DNA from: Trachythela sp. YZ-2020 | Lineage: Eukaryota > Cnidaria > Anthozoa > Malacalcyonacea > Clavulariidae | Reading direction: 5' to 3' | Assembly (NCBI GenBank): GCA_016169945.1 | Contig: JADLSH010000331.1 | Location: 744,001 to 808,000 of the forward strand | DNA length: 64,000 bases | Shown here: one piece after another, positions 33,401-37,847 of the stretch | How the letters are laid out: each line of letters begins with the position of its first letter | How positions within the stretch are numbered: position 1 is the first letter of the stretch | Notes under the pieces: model-generated | Seen by the model: the letters and a program-made list of their open reading frames with translations, nothing else | What the model was told of the DNA's origin: nothing | Database searches by the model: none | Program-made: the position numbers and the translations under genes

Positions 33401-35761
33401 CAGTAGAACTCTCAATAATGTAGCATTAATATGTAAATGGAATTTATTATAGTTGTACCGGTACTCTGTAACTGGGTCAATTAGTTCTCTAGCATTAATT
33501 TCCACGCATCCTGTTACCTGCAAAAGAACCAAGGAATACTATCAGTTCCTGGTGGGATTATACCCGAATTTTAAAATTGCATGGTTGTCCCTTGTACTGT
33601 AATTTAACGGAATTTTTTTTCTTCTTACATATTGTTACTTTAAGTTAGGATACTTCAATTATAAAATGTTGTCATGCAGTGTACAGTATAAATATACGGC
33701 ATCACTAAGATGACACAGAGTAGCCTGCGCTGCAGCGGTTCGCATTTTTATGCCGGATTACAATTTCACCTCAAGTGCACATAAACGCTCCCACTTCAAC
33801 TCTACCAATCACCGTTTTTCCGGTTTCCTTTAGTAACAGAGCTGGAAAAAAATTAGTATGGCTGGCATTCGACCTCTAGCTAGCCAGTGGTGTTAGTTTA
33901 CTTTAGTTTTTTGGTTGAAATCGTGAATGTCGTCGAGGTCATAGATTATTTCAAGCTTTTATTTTTCAATATTAAAAAGATACTTCTATATTCTTCTTAA
34001 CGAAAGAAACTAATATCCTAACAATTTTTATGTACAGGATACAGGTATGCGTACATTTTTTATTTCTCTTAAACATTTTCGTTCCACCCGATTATTCTTG
34101 AGACATAATGTTGTTTCCAGGCGTCCAGTAACCACTTTTCCATAGGTGTATCTATAAATAAAAATTTAGAAGATAATATATCGATTAACTAATCTTATTC
34201 TAGAACTCTTTTGAAAGGGGCTCACATGTTACTTTGGTCTATATGAAAAAAATATATCTATGGTTTATTGGCCCATCTTTACCGCTGGATCTCGAAGAAA
34301 GACAACATAGGAAAGTGCATGAAAATTCAACCTTTCTTTTTTGATGGACAATGCATTCATGTTCTAAGACAGTGTTATCCTCGTCAGTAAGCAAGAAAAT
34401 TCAGCGTGATTCATTGGACCATTTTACTATCAAGCATTTTACTATACCAACATCTTGATCATAGTTTTCGTAATATTTGCGAAAGACCTCAATTTGTGTT
34501 CGTTTGTTTTATCTTCTGGCAGTAGGTCCATCAATTCCAATTCTGTCTAGAAATTACCTGGCACATATTGAAAAAAGAACTTCACGTTGATCCAATGCTA
34601 AGTATGATGGAGGTATGATATCCAGTTCAAATTTAGGTAGAACTATAAATGTGAAAAGGTAAGTATATATTAAAGAGACCATAAATTTATATAGAGCATG
34701 CCGTTTGTATAGAGCGATATTCTTCATAAACTGCATGCAGCTATTTGATTGGAGAGGGGGGGGCGGGCGGGCGTGCGTGCTCATTATCTATCCAATAATT
34801 TCTAAAGTCAACTCACCATACTTATCAATTTCAATTTCTTTTGTAGCTGTCTGTTTCTGAAAGACCAAAATATCATGTTATAATTGCGAGAAGTATGCCG
34901 TGACAGGTGAAATTTGAAAGGACTGCGCGGGCCAGCTTATATAGATTCTTCTGTTGACAATTACATGGATGACAATGTGTTGAGATATATAGAGTTACTA
35001 TATCAGAGTACTAACTTTGGACAATTATGGGGTAGAAGACAATTAACTCAATATATCTATAAAATCATGTCCGGGTTATTCGTCGTCATATGCATTTTCT
35101 GTTTTTATCAATTAACAAATATTTTGAAATAGTGCAATGTAACTGTCGATCGGTAACCTGAAAATTTGGTCGACTTAAACACTTAGCCTAATACCAGTGA
35201 TGAGTTACGCTACATTTCCATTGAGTTTTCATATGAGTGTTATATATATTTACGTCGATTAGCTGTGCCCAAAATGTTGGGAAAATGAACTTACAATTCC
35301 AAAAAATATTGACTATTACAATTTGCAGAATAACTGCAATTAGAAAATATTCGAATAACCACAAGGAAGTTGTGAAGCTCTCTGAGGACATTTGAATTGG
35401 CCAAACAGAAGCTCATTACGTATTCAGACTGCATCATGGAGGGTGAAATTGTGAAGCATCAGAGAAAATCCATCCTCGAAAAGAGCAAAAAAGTGAAAGC
35501 GAGAACTCAAAGAGTTCCTACAAGAGTAGAAGCTGCAGAATCTCTGCAGCATCTCTCAGAGCATTTCTCTGGATTACGAATACTGAATGAAGTAAATGAC
35601 TAATTTCACCACCTCGAGGCAGACAACCTTGCAAGTTAGGGGTGCAAACATCAAAATACATTATTAATACAAGTAGTAATAATGTACCTCAATTGTTGCT
35701 TTAATCAACCATTTACCAAGAACAGGTTCTTTCGATAACTGAAGATTCAAACTTGCGATAC
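242..35761 (-). CDS. A2M-like: Alpha-2-macroglobulin-family thioester protein gene, partial, 21 exons recognised
   Basis: Secreted protease-trapping protein of the A2M/TEP family, split over at least 21 exons read from 35761 down to 242. In order the exons give an MG3-like segment (VLPKFELD), MG4-MG6 segments, a bait region following [17 protein letters not shown], the HFPETWLW linker, [22 protein letters not shown], the thioester site PYGCGEQNM, and thioester-domain helices ending at GGFSSTQ. No anaphylatoxin-like segment is seen, so A2M or CD109-like is favoured over complement C3/C4/C5. Exon phases agree wherever both neighbours are known. The signal peptide and first MG domains (right) and the receptor-binding domain (left) are not visible. 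One or two exons are missing between 22546 and 30771. Single-base deletions in two exons would break translation if real. The family call is strong; orthology is not resolved. Confidence 0.93.
460..2147. other. Intron 20, no gene recognised
   Basis: AT-rich intron. A short direct duplication of TTGTGATGTAGGTGTCA lies near 1213-1248, and AAGTCGCCTTAAGTCACC-type repetition near 795-830. No coding exon or classifiable transposon was recognised. Confidence 0.5.
2148..2310 (-). CDS. A2M-like exon 20: thioester-domain helices
   Basis: The exon encodes [32 protein letters not shown] and [14 protein letters not shown], corresponding to the A2M helix pair around SHVYTKALLAYAFALAG. The acceptor is TTTCAG and the donor GTAAGA. 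It is 163 bases long and ends in phase 1 (G of a GAC codon completed by exon 21). Confidence 0.9.
2311..2997. other. Intron 19, nothing recognised
   Basis: AT-rich sequence between two A2M-like exons. A stop-free stretch runs antisense through part of it, but it shows no family motif. No transposon ends or RNA gene were seen. Confidence 0.4.
2998..3072 (-). CDS. A2M-like exon 19: GG...[16 protein letters not shown]
   Basis: A 25-codon exon in phase 0 at both ends, with acceptor TTTCAG and donor GTACTG. It encodes [20 protein letters not shown], matching A2M GGVEDEVTLSAYITIALLE. The leading GG completes the QGG motif that follows the thioester-reactivity residue encoded in exon 18. Confidence 0.9.
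3073..3491. other. Intron 18, nothing recognised
   Basis: Intron between exons 18 and 19. AT-rich, without recognisable repeats or coding similarity. Confidence 0.4.
3492..3648 (-). CDS. A2M-like exon 18: [19 protein letters not shown] and reactivity residue
   Basis: Fifty-two codons plus the base that completes the Met codon from exon 17. [19 protein letters not shown] matches A2M LTAFVLKTFAQARAYIFID. The exon ends [16 protein letters not shown], so with exon 19 the protein reads VFDKSLQGG. This aligns with VIHQEMIGG of C3 and VLDRSMQGG of C4A, putting Asp at the thioester-reactivity position. Donor is GTAAGT. Confidence 0.92.
3961..4042 (-). CDS. A2M-like exon 17: [18 protein letters not shown]
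   Basis: An 82-base exon with acceptor AAACAG and donor GTAAGT. It encodes [18 protein letters not shown], then NSDSKGSM, matching A2M GYQRQLNYKHYDGSYSTFG. Phase 1 in and phase 2 out match exons 16 and 18 exactly. A stop-free reading in another frame covers the same stretch and is not coding. Confidence 0.9.
4239..4414 (-). CDS. A2M-like exon 16: thioester site PYGCGEQNM, with a one-base deletion
   Basis: The exon starts with [15 protein letters not shown] (first G shared with exon 15), like A2M GDILGSAMQNTQNLL, and carries the thioester signature PYGCGEQNM, then [14 protein letters not shown]. The Cys and Gln of GCGEQ form the internal thioester in this family. The part before PYG and the part after it lie in different frames: one base is missing near 4371 (after GGGCTATTGGC on the minus strand). 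This is either a true frameshift or an assembly error. The donor is GTATTC after AACTCAG. Confidence 0.9.
4415..5437. other. Intron 15, nothing recognised
   Basis: One-kilobase AT-rich intron. Short stop-free stretches occur on both strands but have no family motifs. No transposon termini were seen. Confidence 0.4.
5438..5518 (-). CDS. A2M-like exon 15: [20 protein letters not shown]
   Basis: An 81-base exon with acceptor TTACCAG and donor GTAAGC. It encodes [10 protein letters not shown] then [16 protein letters not shown], aligned to A2M ELSLKLPPNVVEESARASVSVLG just before the thioester-domain entry. Phase 1 at both ends agrees with its neighbours. Confidence 0.88.
5599..5808. repeat. Palindromic MITE-like inverted repeat
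   Basis: GATTGGTTAAAATCC at the left is mirrored by TTTTAACCAATCC at the right. The similarity extends inward about 45 bases (TTGGTTGTTTCAGATACAT against ATGCATCTGAGACAATTG). The interior also contains several TTGGT/ACCAA half-palindromes. It lies in intron 14. A target duplication was not clear. Confidence 0.6.
5968..6025 (-). CDS. A2M-like exon 14: [19 protein letters not shown]
   Basis: A 58-base exon with acceptor CCTTTAG and donor GTATGT. It encodes [19 protein letters not shown], matching the A2M stretch VEPEGLEKETTFNSLLCPSG that precedes the thioester domain. Phase 0 in, phase 1 out. Confidence 0.88.
6247..6474 (-). CDS. A2M-like exon 13: CUB-region segment, [17 protein letters not shown]
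   Basis: Seventy-six codons in phase 0, with acceptor TTTTCAG and donor GTAGGG. It encodes [36 protein letters not shown] and [12 protein letters not shown], equivalent to A2M [30 protein letters not shown]. It follows directly on exon 12 (NYMSSCVP then IKLELSRE). Confidence 0.92.
6659..6758. repeat. 100-bp hairpin, about 43-bp arms
   Basis: CAATTAGTCGCCTCAGGCTC is mirrored by GAGCCTGAGCGACTAATTG, with GGTGATTACAAGCCTATGGT mirrored by ATAGGCTTCTAATCACC further in. The loop is only a dozen bases. It lies in intron 12 and is probably a short palindromic MITE; a related but different hairpin lies at 22878-22981. Confidence 0.8.
7837..8068 (-). CDS. A2M-like exon 12: [12 protein letters not shown]...[10 protein letters not shown]
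   Basis: The most diagnostic exon. It contains [36 protein letters not shown] and [20 protein letters not shown], nearly colinear with human A2M TVPDTITEWKAGAFCLS / [21 protein letters not shown]. The acceptor is TTCCATAG and the donor GTGAGT. It begins with the last base of an Asn codon split with exon 11 and ends in phase 0. Confidence 0.96.
8334..8452. repeat. 15-bp minisatellite (TGACAAAAACCCCAC)n
   Basis: About seven imperfect units of TGACAAAAACCCCAC, one with ATAAACCCC and one separated by CAATTACCAAATTCA. It is purely intronic. Both strands are open over it, which produces a spurious low-complexity peptide. Confidence 0.9.
8652..8660 (+). promoter_or_regulatory. TATA-box-like site upstream of the FLYWCH/MULE ORF
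   Basis: TATAAAAAG lies about 43 bases upstream of the ATG at 8703. The position would suit a compact transposase gene promoter, but such a motif is common by chance in AT-rich DNA. Confidence 0.35.
8703..9332 (+). pseudogene. FLYWCH zinc finger plus truncated MULE transposase
   Basis: A 209-codon ORF starting at ATG 8703. Residues about 1-65 look like a FLYWCH-type zinc finger ([35 protein letters not shown], with paired Cys then His-x-His). The linker is charged. About residue 185 the Mutator-like transposase signature DTWFMDGTF begins, and DGTF holds the first catalytic Asp of the DDE triad. The frame stops 20 residues later, where the sequence runs into a short palindrome. The rest of the transposase is not found downstream, so this is a 3'-truncated copy. 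It lies antisense to the A2M-like gene in intron 11. A domesticated short FLYWCH protein is possible but less likely. Confidence 0.75.
9319..9364. repeat. Short hairpin at the truncation point of the MULE ORF
   Basis: GCAGTGGTTTCT (9319-9330) is mirrored by AGAAACCACTGC (9353-9364) around a GAGCTGAGCTGAGCTG loop. The stop codon of the MULE fragment overlaps the left arm. The context CCCTGCTAGCAG looks like a MITE or transposon end. Confidence 0.7.
10669..10915. repeat. Dispersed repeat R, uninterrupted copy
   Basis: The blocks ATACCTACTT...TAGTTGGGCA..AAATCTTATCA and GCGTGTTACCATGGTTAC...GGCGAGGGGATTCTGCATG recur in the same order at 26410-26482 and 28970-29052. There they are separated by a nested LINE and DNA element. 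The class of the repeat is unknown. Confidence 0.65.
11003..11305 (-). other. 100-codon open frame with three in-frame 24-residue repeats
   Basis: The frame contains [20 protein letters not shown], then [20 protein letters not shown], then [20 protein letters not shown], each 24 codons apart (72-base period, for example TTCGCTGTTAGGA near 11091 and TTCGCTGCTAGGA near 11235). The repeats diverge, yet all three stay open and similar in this frame. It is on the same strand as the A2M-like gene but matches none of its domains. Possibilities are an exon of another protein, a domain array remnant or a decaying 72-bp satellite. No function is assigned. Confidence 0.35.
12262..12530. repeat. AT-rich nested palindromes (AAGAAT/ATTCTT)
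   Basis: Repeated inverted motifs of AAGAATAAT and ATTATTCTTG, including AATAATATTAAGAATATTATT, make this stretch strongly self-complementary. It lies just upstream of a decayed LINE and may be a palindromic MITE. No clear terminus pair or target duplication was found. Confidence 0.4.
12545..13290 (+). pseudogene. Decayed LINE reverse transcriptase, C-terminal part, (ATT)n tail
   Basis: Broken frames carry the RT catalytic box MYADDTT (12741 onward), [18 protein letters not shown] (thumb) and [18 protein letters not shown], typical of the region after the palm in CR1/L2-type LINEs. At least two frame changes and a stop occur. The copy ends in an ATT microsatellite at 13328-13351, a usual LINE tail. 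No intact ORF remains. Confidence 0.75.
13328..13351. repeat. (ATT)n microsatellite, LINE tail
   Basis: Eight ATT units directly follow the decayed reverse transcriptase fragment and most likely represent its 3' tail. Confidence 0.8.
14175..14465 (+). pseudogene. Unidentified 96-codon fragment, probable transposon remnant
   Basis: The open frame includes [20 protein letters not shown] and [19 protein letters not shown], ending [12 protein letters not shown]. The final hydrophobic stretch followed by FLFD recalls the FDSH-type motif of cysteine-protease-like domains in some large animal transposons, but the match is weak and the frame stops straight after it. The preceding bases repeat CAAAATATAAA..CTACCC units. 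Function is not assigned. Confidence 0.3.
15523..15670 (-). CDS. A2M-like exon 11: end of bait region, [11 protein letters not shown]
   Basis: The exon encodes a Lys-rich stretch ([19 protein letters not shown]) followed by [15 protein letters not shown], which matches A2M VRKYFPETWIWDLV, the segment immediately after the bait region. The acceptor is CTTTATAG and the donor GTAAGT. It joins exon 10 through a split ACT codon and exon 12 through a split AAT codon. Confidence 0.92.
15671..16227. other. Intron 10, nothing recognised
   Basis: AT-rich intron separating the two exons that encode the bait region. No repeat or coding similarity was recognised. Confidence 0.4.
16228..16438 (-). CDS. 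A2M-like exon 10: [17 protein letters not shown] and Arg/Tyr-rich bait region
   Basis: [17 protein letters not shown] matches A2M DMGLKAFTNSKIRKPKMC, the lead-in to the bait. What follows is unusual: [20 protein letters not shown], then RRWYQYGG and PYRAYRFRP, about 14 Arg within 45 residues. The acceptor is TTTGCAG and the donor GTAAGA. The bait is the segment cut by target proteases to trigger trapping in A2M proteins, so its basic content bears on specificity. Confidence 0.92.
16576..17144. mobile_element. Non-autonomous hAT element with 8-bp target duplication
   Basis: The termini CAGTGGCGTGCTG and CAGCACGCCACTG are a perfect 13-bp inverted pair. The flanking TATTCAAG is duplicated on both sides (16568-16575 and 17145-17152). 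TIRs beginning CAGTG with 8-bp duplications are diagnostic of hAT. The 569-bp body is GC-rich at its ends (runs of G and C) and codes for no transposase. It sits in intron 9, 130 bases upstream of exon 10. Confidence 0.95.
17480..18207 (-). pseudogene. LINE 3' fragment: RT C-terminal region, (AATC)n tail
   Basis: On the minus strand the frame reads [20 protein letters not shown] then [20 protein letters not shown] and [11 protein letters not shown], the region downstream of the RT palm in CR1/L2-like LINEs (IYNALIKPIMLYG...LQKRAARVI...KLGWLP). It is broken by frameshifts and ends with AATAAAGTCTTCAATCAATCAATA, a poly(A) signal followed by a 4-bp tail repeat. It is 5'-truncated and inactive. 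Confidence 0.8.
18280..18537. mobile_element. TA-flanked MITE abutting a splice donor
   Basis: CTGTTGATGCAATAGAAGTG is mirrored by CACTTCTATTGCATCGACAG, with about 48 bp of arm similarity and a TA on each side (18278-18279, 18538-18539), as in Tc1/mariner-type MITEs. The 258-bp element ends eight bases from the exon 9 donor. Confidence 0.85.
18548..18661 (-). CDS. A2M-like exon 9: segment before the bait region
   Basis: Thirty-eight codons in phase 0, with acceptor TTTTTAG and donor GTAAGT. It encodes [18 protein letters not shown] and [11 protein letters not shown], and the last residues run straight into NAGVIFISN of exon 10, equivalent to A2M DMYSFLEDMGLKAFTN. Assignment rests on position, phase and the join. 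The internal sequence is poorly conserved, as is usual here. Confidence 0.75.
18662..19401. other. Intron 8, nothing recognised
   Basis: No exon, RNA gene or transposon terminus was recognised in this 740-base intron. Confidence 0.4.
19402..19551 (-). CDS. A2M-like exon 8: [18 protein letters not shown]
   Basis: Fifty codons in phase 0, with acceptor GTTTTAG and donor [26 protein letters not shown] then [20 protein letters not shown] matches A2M VDLSFSPSQSLPASHAHLRV / CALRAVDQSVLLMKPDAELS. It continues directly from VEDKLENQ of exon 7. Confidence 0.93.
20399..20435. repeat. Short perfect hairpin AAATAGTGCGAT/ATCGCACTATTT
   Basis: Arms of about 13 bases with a 10-base loop, at the left of the sequence interrupting the decayed LINE. 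It shares the GTGCGAT core with the larger hairpin at 21109-21211 and may mark the other end of the same inserted element. Confidence 0.6.
21109..21211. repeat. 103-bp hairpin with 44-bp arms
   Basis: GTGCAATTTTGGTCTGAAAT is mirrored by ATTTCAGACCAAATTGCAC, and TGTGATTACAAATCGCGC by GTGCGATTTTGTAATCACG, around a 15-base GC-rich loop. It lies near the right end of the sequence interrupting the LINE and looks like a palindromic MITE or MITE terminus. Confidence 0.8.
22071..22141. repeat. (TACC)n microsatellite
   Basis: Imperfect TACC/CTAC units with interruptions (TTATG, GTACTG) follow the RT C-terminal fragment. Confidence 0.9.
22268..22546 (-). CDS. A2M-like exon 7: [11 protein letters not shown]...[10 protein letters not shown]
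   Basis: Ninety-three codons in phase 0, with acceptor CGTTTGAG and donor [41 protein letters not shown] and [16 protein letters not shown] match A2M IMAKGGIVRTGTH, IPVKSDIAPVARLLIYAVLP and IGDSAKYDVENCLANK (MG6-type segment). It is one of the best-conserved exons in the window. Confidence 0.95.
22878..22981. repeat. 104-bp hairpin
   Basis: AACAATTATTCGCCTTAGCG is mirrored by CGCCTTCGAGGAATAATTGTT, and CGGTGAATATCG by a GATATTCACC match inside. The layout resembles the hairpin at 6659-6758. Confidence 0.75.
23751..24217. mobile_element. TA-flanked MITE with about 110-bp TIRs (CAGGGTGTATCAAAA)
   Basis: CAGGGTGTATCAAAAAAACT is mirrored by AGTTTTTTTGATACACCCTG, and identity continues for about 110 bases (through ACGCTTCTGGGATTTGAAAA). 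TA dinucleotides flank both ends (23749-23750, 24218-24219), as in Tc1/mariner elements. No transposase is encoded in the 245-base middle. Confidence 0.92.
24403..24581. mobile_element. TA-flanked palindromic MITE, about 60-bp TIRs
   Basis: GACCACTTTCATAATTCAGA is mirrored by TTTGAATTATGAAAGTGGTC, with further identity through TTCTTTTATGTGCATCTTAA. TA flanks both ends. The 179-bp element is almost wholly arms plus a 60-base centre. Confidence 0.9.
24633..24921. mobile_element. TA-flanked palindromic MITE, about 130-bp TIRs
   Basis: CACGAATCGCGAAATTCGG is mirrored by ATTTCGCGATTCGTG, ATCACAGTTGAAGAAAAACA by TTTTCTTTAACTGTGAT, and GTCATGCATTCGTG by CACGAATGCATGAC near the centre. TA flanks both ends. 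It can fold into one long hairpin. Confidence 0.9.
26893..28789. mobile_element. Tc1/mariner-like composite with two long direct terminal modules
   Basis: The element begins CAATCTTTGCC and ends GGCAAAGATTG, flanked by TA on both sides (26891-26892, 28790-28791). Each end carries a module of about 250 bp (26893-27145 and 28540-28789) in the same orientation, itself bounded by CAATCTTTGC and GCAAAGATTG. The 1.4-kb interior contains a decayed Tc1-like transposase C-terminus on the minus strand. Inner module borders read GATTGTCTG and CAGACAATC and lack TA, so the two modules moved as one unit rather than as independent insertions. Confidence 0.75.
28208..28456 (-). pseudogene. Tc1-like transposase C-terminus, decayed
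   Basis: The minus strand reads [20 protein letters not shown], then after stops [16 protein letters not shown]. The family pattern is SPDLNPIENVW...RRIEAVIAAKGGYTKY. The Glu in NPVEN is the last residue of the DDE triad. Several stops lie between the two motifs, so it is inactive. It supports assigning the surrounding TA-flanked element to Tc1/mariner. Confidence 0.75.
30771..30956 (-). CDS. A2M-like exon 6: [18 protein letters not shown]
   Basis: Sixty-two codons in phase 0, with donor GTAACT and an acceptor after TTGTTAAG (30950 is an alternative start). It encodes [20 protein letters not shown], then [20 protein letters not shown], the MG-domain pattern seen in A2M after FFGQVRLVDGKG. 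Exon 5 (PGFPMAFK) joins it in frame. Confidence 0.88.
31100..32700 (+). mobile_element. 5'-truncated CR1/L2-like LINE, recently inserted
   Basis: A reverse-transcriptase ORF open to its natural end is followed by a 3' UTR with AATAAA at 32653 and 32664 and an A-rich tail (TTGAAAAAAACCCCAAAAAA). It starts abruptly inside ORF2 near 31100, as expected from incomplete reverse transcription. It lies antisense to the A2M-like gene in intron 5. Confidence 0.85.
31106..32488 (+). CDS. LINE reverse transcriptase, RT to C-terminus, uninterrupted
   Basis: 460 codons without a stop or frameshift. The motifs in order are [20 protein letters not shown] (fingers), [13 protein letters not shown] (palm motif A, catalytic Asp), [20 protein letters not shown] (motif B) and KYVDDL (motif C, YVDD), then [11 protein letters not shown] and [13 protein letters not shown] in the thumb/connection region. 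The endonuclease and ORF1 are missing, and there is no native start codon, so it cannot move on its own. YVDD rather than FADD separates it from the LINE-A and LINE-B families in the right half. Its intact frame implies a young copy. Confidence 0.9.
   Translation: MDTSYNIPPRILKEFAYELSDPLADIFNLSLSSATVPSHWKSANISPIPKETPPKEKNDLRPISLTSCISKVLEEFVVEWILEDIGHQIDPKQFGCLRGSSTTLCLLDMFHSWLSKLDADGCSLRIILLDFSKAFDRINLNVLIAKLIDMGLRRSIIPWLCNFLSDRRQRVKLGESISDWAQVNAGVPQGTKLGPILFLVMVNDLKTLESDQWKYVDDLTFSEVIPNHGQSNMQYELDHISTWSDQNFMKLNPKKCKELRVNFQRDVPDLSQLTINRIPLETISSHKLLGLQIQDDLKWNDHVDMITKKAARRLYIIRTLKRNGVPEDDLISIYTSLIRSILEYGCAVWHTCLPSFLAEKIERIQKRFFRIIFPHLSYREGLALTGCPRLDDNRQRLCLKLFNKLKTQSSSKLSYLIPRTRYESHGRSVRSGNNLSLYKCRTDRFKNSFFPTMTVVYNQQ
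33288..33517 (-). CDS. A2M-like exon 5: [19 protein letters not shown], with a one-base deletion
   Basis: The acceptor is TTTGCAG and the donor GTATGT. The first half reads [20 protein letters not shown] and the second [14 protein letters not shown] and [19 protein letters not shown], which fits A2M SHGCFYQQV... / VKVDSHFRQGIPFFGQ. The two halves lie in different frames; one base is missing near 33420 (minus-strand GCTACATTATTGAG). Both halves look coding, so this is either a real frameshift or a consensus error. Confidence 0.85.
34055..34151 (-). CDS. A2M-like exon 4: [16 protein letters not shown]
   Basis: The acceptor is [27 protein letters not shown] matches A2M [20 protein letters not shown] (MG4 start). 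The first base completes the Arg codon from exon 3. The donor is uncertain: GTACGC at 34053-34054 keeps phase with exon 5, and GTATCC twelve bases later would too. Confidence 0.85.
34558..34642 (-). CDS. A2M-like exon 3: VLPKFELD
   Basis: The acceptor is TTTATAG and the donor [26 protein letters not shown] then VLFSICA follows KY(V) of exon 2, giving [10 protein letters not shown], the hallmark of A2M-family MG3 (EEFVLPKFEV). The exon is 85 bases long. Confidence 0.94.
34817..34856 (-). CDS. A2M-like exon 2: [11 protein letters not shown]
   Basis: A 40-base mini-exon with acceptor CTTTCAG and donor GTGAGT. It encodes [13 protein letters not shown], and its last base begins the Val of VLPKFELD. 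Frame continuity with exons 1 and 3 is what supports so short an exon. Confidence 0.85.
34857..35687. other. Intron 1, with an unclassified plus-strand open frame at 35397-35603
   Basis: The 68-codon frame ([40 protein letters not shown]) has a Lys/Arg-rich part followed by an amphipathic helix. It could be the tail of a pogo/Tigger-like transposase, but no catalytic motif is present. Nothing else was recognised. Confidence 0.3.
35688..35761 (-). CDS. A2M-like exon 1 of those visible: [21 protein letters not shown]
   Basis: The acceptor is TTTTCAG and the donor GTACAT. It encodes [17 protein letters not shown] and LIKATIE, equivalent to A2M LSVVQLSQEPVLGWYKVVVQ near residue 120 of the family. 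It is therefore not the first exon of the gene. Upstream exons (signal peptide, MG1, MG2) should lie to the right, beyond or within the repeat complex, and none was seen up to 64000. Confidence 0.9.
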
Positions 35762-35887
35762 CTGAAAATACAATTAATTTTATATTGTTTCAAAATCCAT
35801 ATTATTCATTCTGCAAGTATTTCAAATTATATTTTTTTCATCTTAAATGAAGCATCAAATAACTATTTAAAAAATAATAGTAATTGA

Positions 35888-35928
35888 TATCCCTAATTCT
35901 TTTTACAATTATATTCTAAATTAGGGAT
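35888..35928. repeat. Small inverted repeat at the left edge of the minisatellite complex
   Basis: ATCCCTAATT (35888-35897) is mirrored by AATTAGGGAT (35919-35928), and the first TAGACGCAA unit starts three bases later. It is the only non-LINE border of any array in the window. Confidence 0.6.
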
Positions 35929-35930
35929 TA

Positions 35931-36966
35931 TAGACGCAATAGACGCAATAGACGCAATAGACGCAATAGACGCAATAGACGCAATAGACGCAATAGACGC
36001 AATAGACGCAATAGACGCAATAGACGCAATAGACGCAATAGACGCAATAGACGCAATAGACGCAATAGACGCAATAGACGCAATAGACGCAATAGACGCA
36101 ATAGACGCAATAGACGCAATAGACGCAATAGACGCAATAGACGCAATAGACGCAATAGACGCAATAGACGCAATAGACGCAATAGACGCAATAGACGCAA
36201 TAGACGCAATAGACGCAATAGACGCAATAGACGCAATAGACGCAATAGACGCAATAGACGCAATAGACTCGCAATAGACGCAATAGACGCAATAGACGCA
36301 ATAGACGCAATAGACGCAATAGACGCAATAGACGCAATAGACGCAATAGACGCAATAGACGCAATAGACGCAATAGACGCAATAGACGCAATAGACGCAA
36401 TAGACGCAATAGACGCAATAGACGCAATAGGCGCACAGATGCAATAGACGCAATAGACGCAATAGACGCAATAGACGCAATAGACGCAATAGACGCAATA
36501 GACGCAATAGACGCAATAGACGCAATAGACGCAATAGACGCAATAGACGCAATAGACGCAATAGACGCAATAGACGCAATAGACGCAATAGACGCAATAG
36601 ACGCAATAGACGCAATAGACGCAATAGACGCAATAGACGCAATAGAGCAAAGAGACGCAATAGACGCAATAGACGCAATAGACGCAATAGACGCAATAGA
36701 CGCAATAGACGCAATAGACGCAATAGACGCAATAGACGCAATAGACGCAATAGACGCAATAGACGCAATAGACGCAATAGACGCAATAGACGCAATAGAC
36801 GCAATAGACGCAATAGACGCAATAGACGCAATAGACGCAATAGACGCAATAGACGCAATAGACGCAATAGACGCAATAGACGCAATAGACGCAATAGACG
36901 CAATAGACGCAATAGACGCAATAGACGCAATAGACGCAATAGACGCAATAGACGCAATAGACGCAA
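35931..36966. repeat. Minisatellite array 1, (TAGACGCAA)n, about 115 units
   Basis: A nearly pure 9-bp tandem array. Interruptions are GACTCGCAA near 36268, a GGCGCACAGATGCAA block near 36430 and GAGCAAAGAGACGC near 36645. Its left border is ordinary intron-like DNA. Its right border passes directly into LINE-A. The long reading frames over it are produced by the 9-base period and are not genes. Confidence 0.97.
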
Positions 36967-37013
36967 TGTGCAACACAGTGAAGACTGAGTAAGACGTGTG
37001 TTTAGGAGCTCTG

Positions 37014-37847
37014 ATGAAAATGAATTCGTCGACTGTTATCAATGTATTGTATGACTTTTTTGGCCTGAAGAAAAACAAATTAATATGGTCAGGCTCACTC
37101 GAAGATCTAAAGGCTTTTGTTCTCACAATAATCGACGAAGAAACAGCTGAAAGTACGCAATGGCGATCACCCAGTGGTGGCAAATGGTGCTTCGATAGCG
37201 CTCAGCTCAAAGTCACCTGGCATTCAAAGAGCGAAGTCATTTGTTTTGATGGAGCTAAAGCCGAAGTCTTGTGTAAGCGAATACGTGATGGTATTGTAAA
37301 ATCAAGCATACCAGAGAGAGTCGATAATACCGATCTTAATCACTCCTTTGAATGTTTTATGGCCGAAGCTGATCTTAAAGCGAACAATCCTAACTTCGAT
37401 GGAACGCCAAGAGCATATACTTCGTTACTACAAGTCAGCAATATATCCTGCTGTAATAAATCGGATAATAAATATGACGGAGATGCGTCTGGGCATAACG
37501 AGTCAGGCAAACACAAGGTCGCCTATCAAGATCCGCTCGAGTCGGAGTGTATATTGCTCGACCCGGAGTATACAAGTCTGGGTGCCTGCTGTGCCTGTTG
37601 TGCCAAGCATAGAGAGGATATTAAGAATCTATATGCTGAAATCGCTGTTCTCAAGGAAGCTGTTTTTCCTGAAGGAAAAAAGCCTGAGAAGCCAACTATG
37701 TATATGCAAATGTCTCGCCTACGAAGAGATAATTCTGCTTTAATTACATCAGTTGAACTACTTAGTAAGCAACTCAGTTCAGGTTCAGTCAACTCCAAAA
37801 ATTCTGCAAACGATACTGCTATAATCACAGAGAATTCAAATAAGTAA
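37014..37847 (+). CDS. LINE-A copy 1 ORF1: RNA-binding/coiled-coil protein, first frame
   Basis: 277 codons from ATG 37014 (the frame is open upstream, but this is the first ATG). The N-terminal half is mixed alpha/beta (WCFDSAQLKVTWHSKSEVIC, then FDGAKAEVLCKRI). About residues 195-215 there is a Cys/His cluster, CCACCAKH, followed by a predicted coiled coil (IKNLYAEIAVLKEAVF; LRRDNSALITSVELLSKQL). LINE ORF1 proteins coat the RNA and act as chaperones; here that role is inferred from position. It ends just after the esterase frame opens, with 23 bases of overlap. Confidence 0.85.
   Translation: MKMNSSTVINVLYDFFGLKKNKLIWSGSLEDLKAFVLTIIDEETAESTQWRSPSGGKWCFDSAQLKVTWHSKSEVICFDGAKAEVLCKRIRDGIVKSSIPERVDNTDLNHSFECFMAEADLKANNPNFDGTPRAYTSLLQVSNISCCNKSDNKYDGDASGHNESGKHKVAYQDPLESECILLDPEYTSLGACCACCAKHREDIKNLYAEIAVLKEAVFPEGKKPEKPTMYMQMSRLRRDNSALITSVELLSKQLSSGSVNSKNSANDTAIITENSNK

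Noticed and set aside
35931..36966. CRISPR-like array
   Set aside because: There are no spacers. The 9-bp units are directly tandem, and the locus is eukaryotic.
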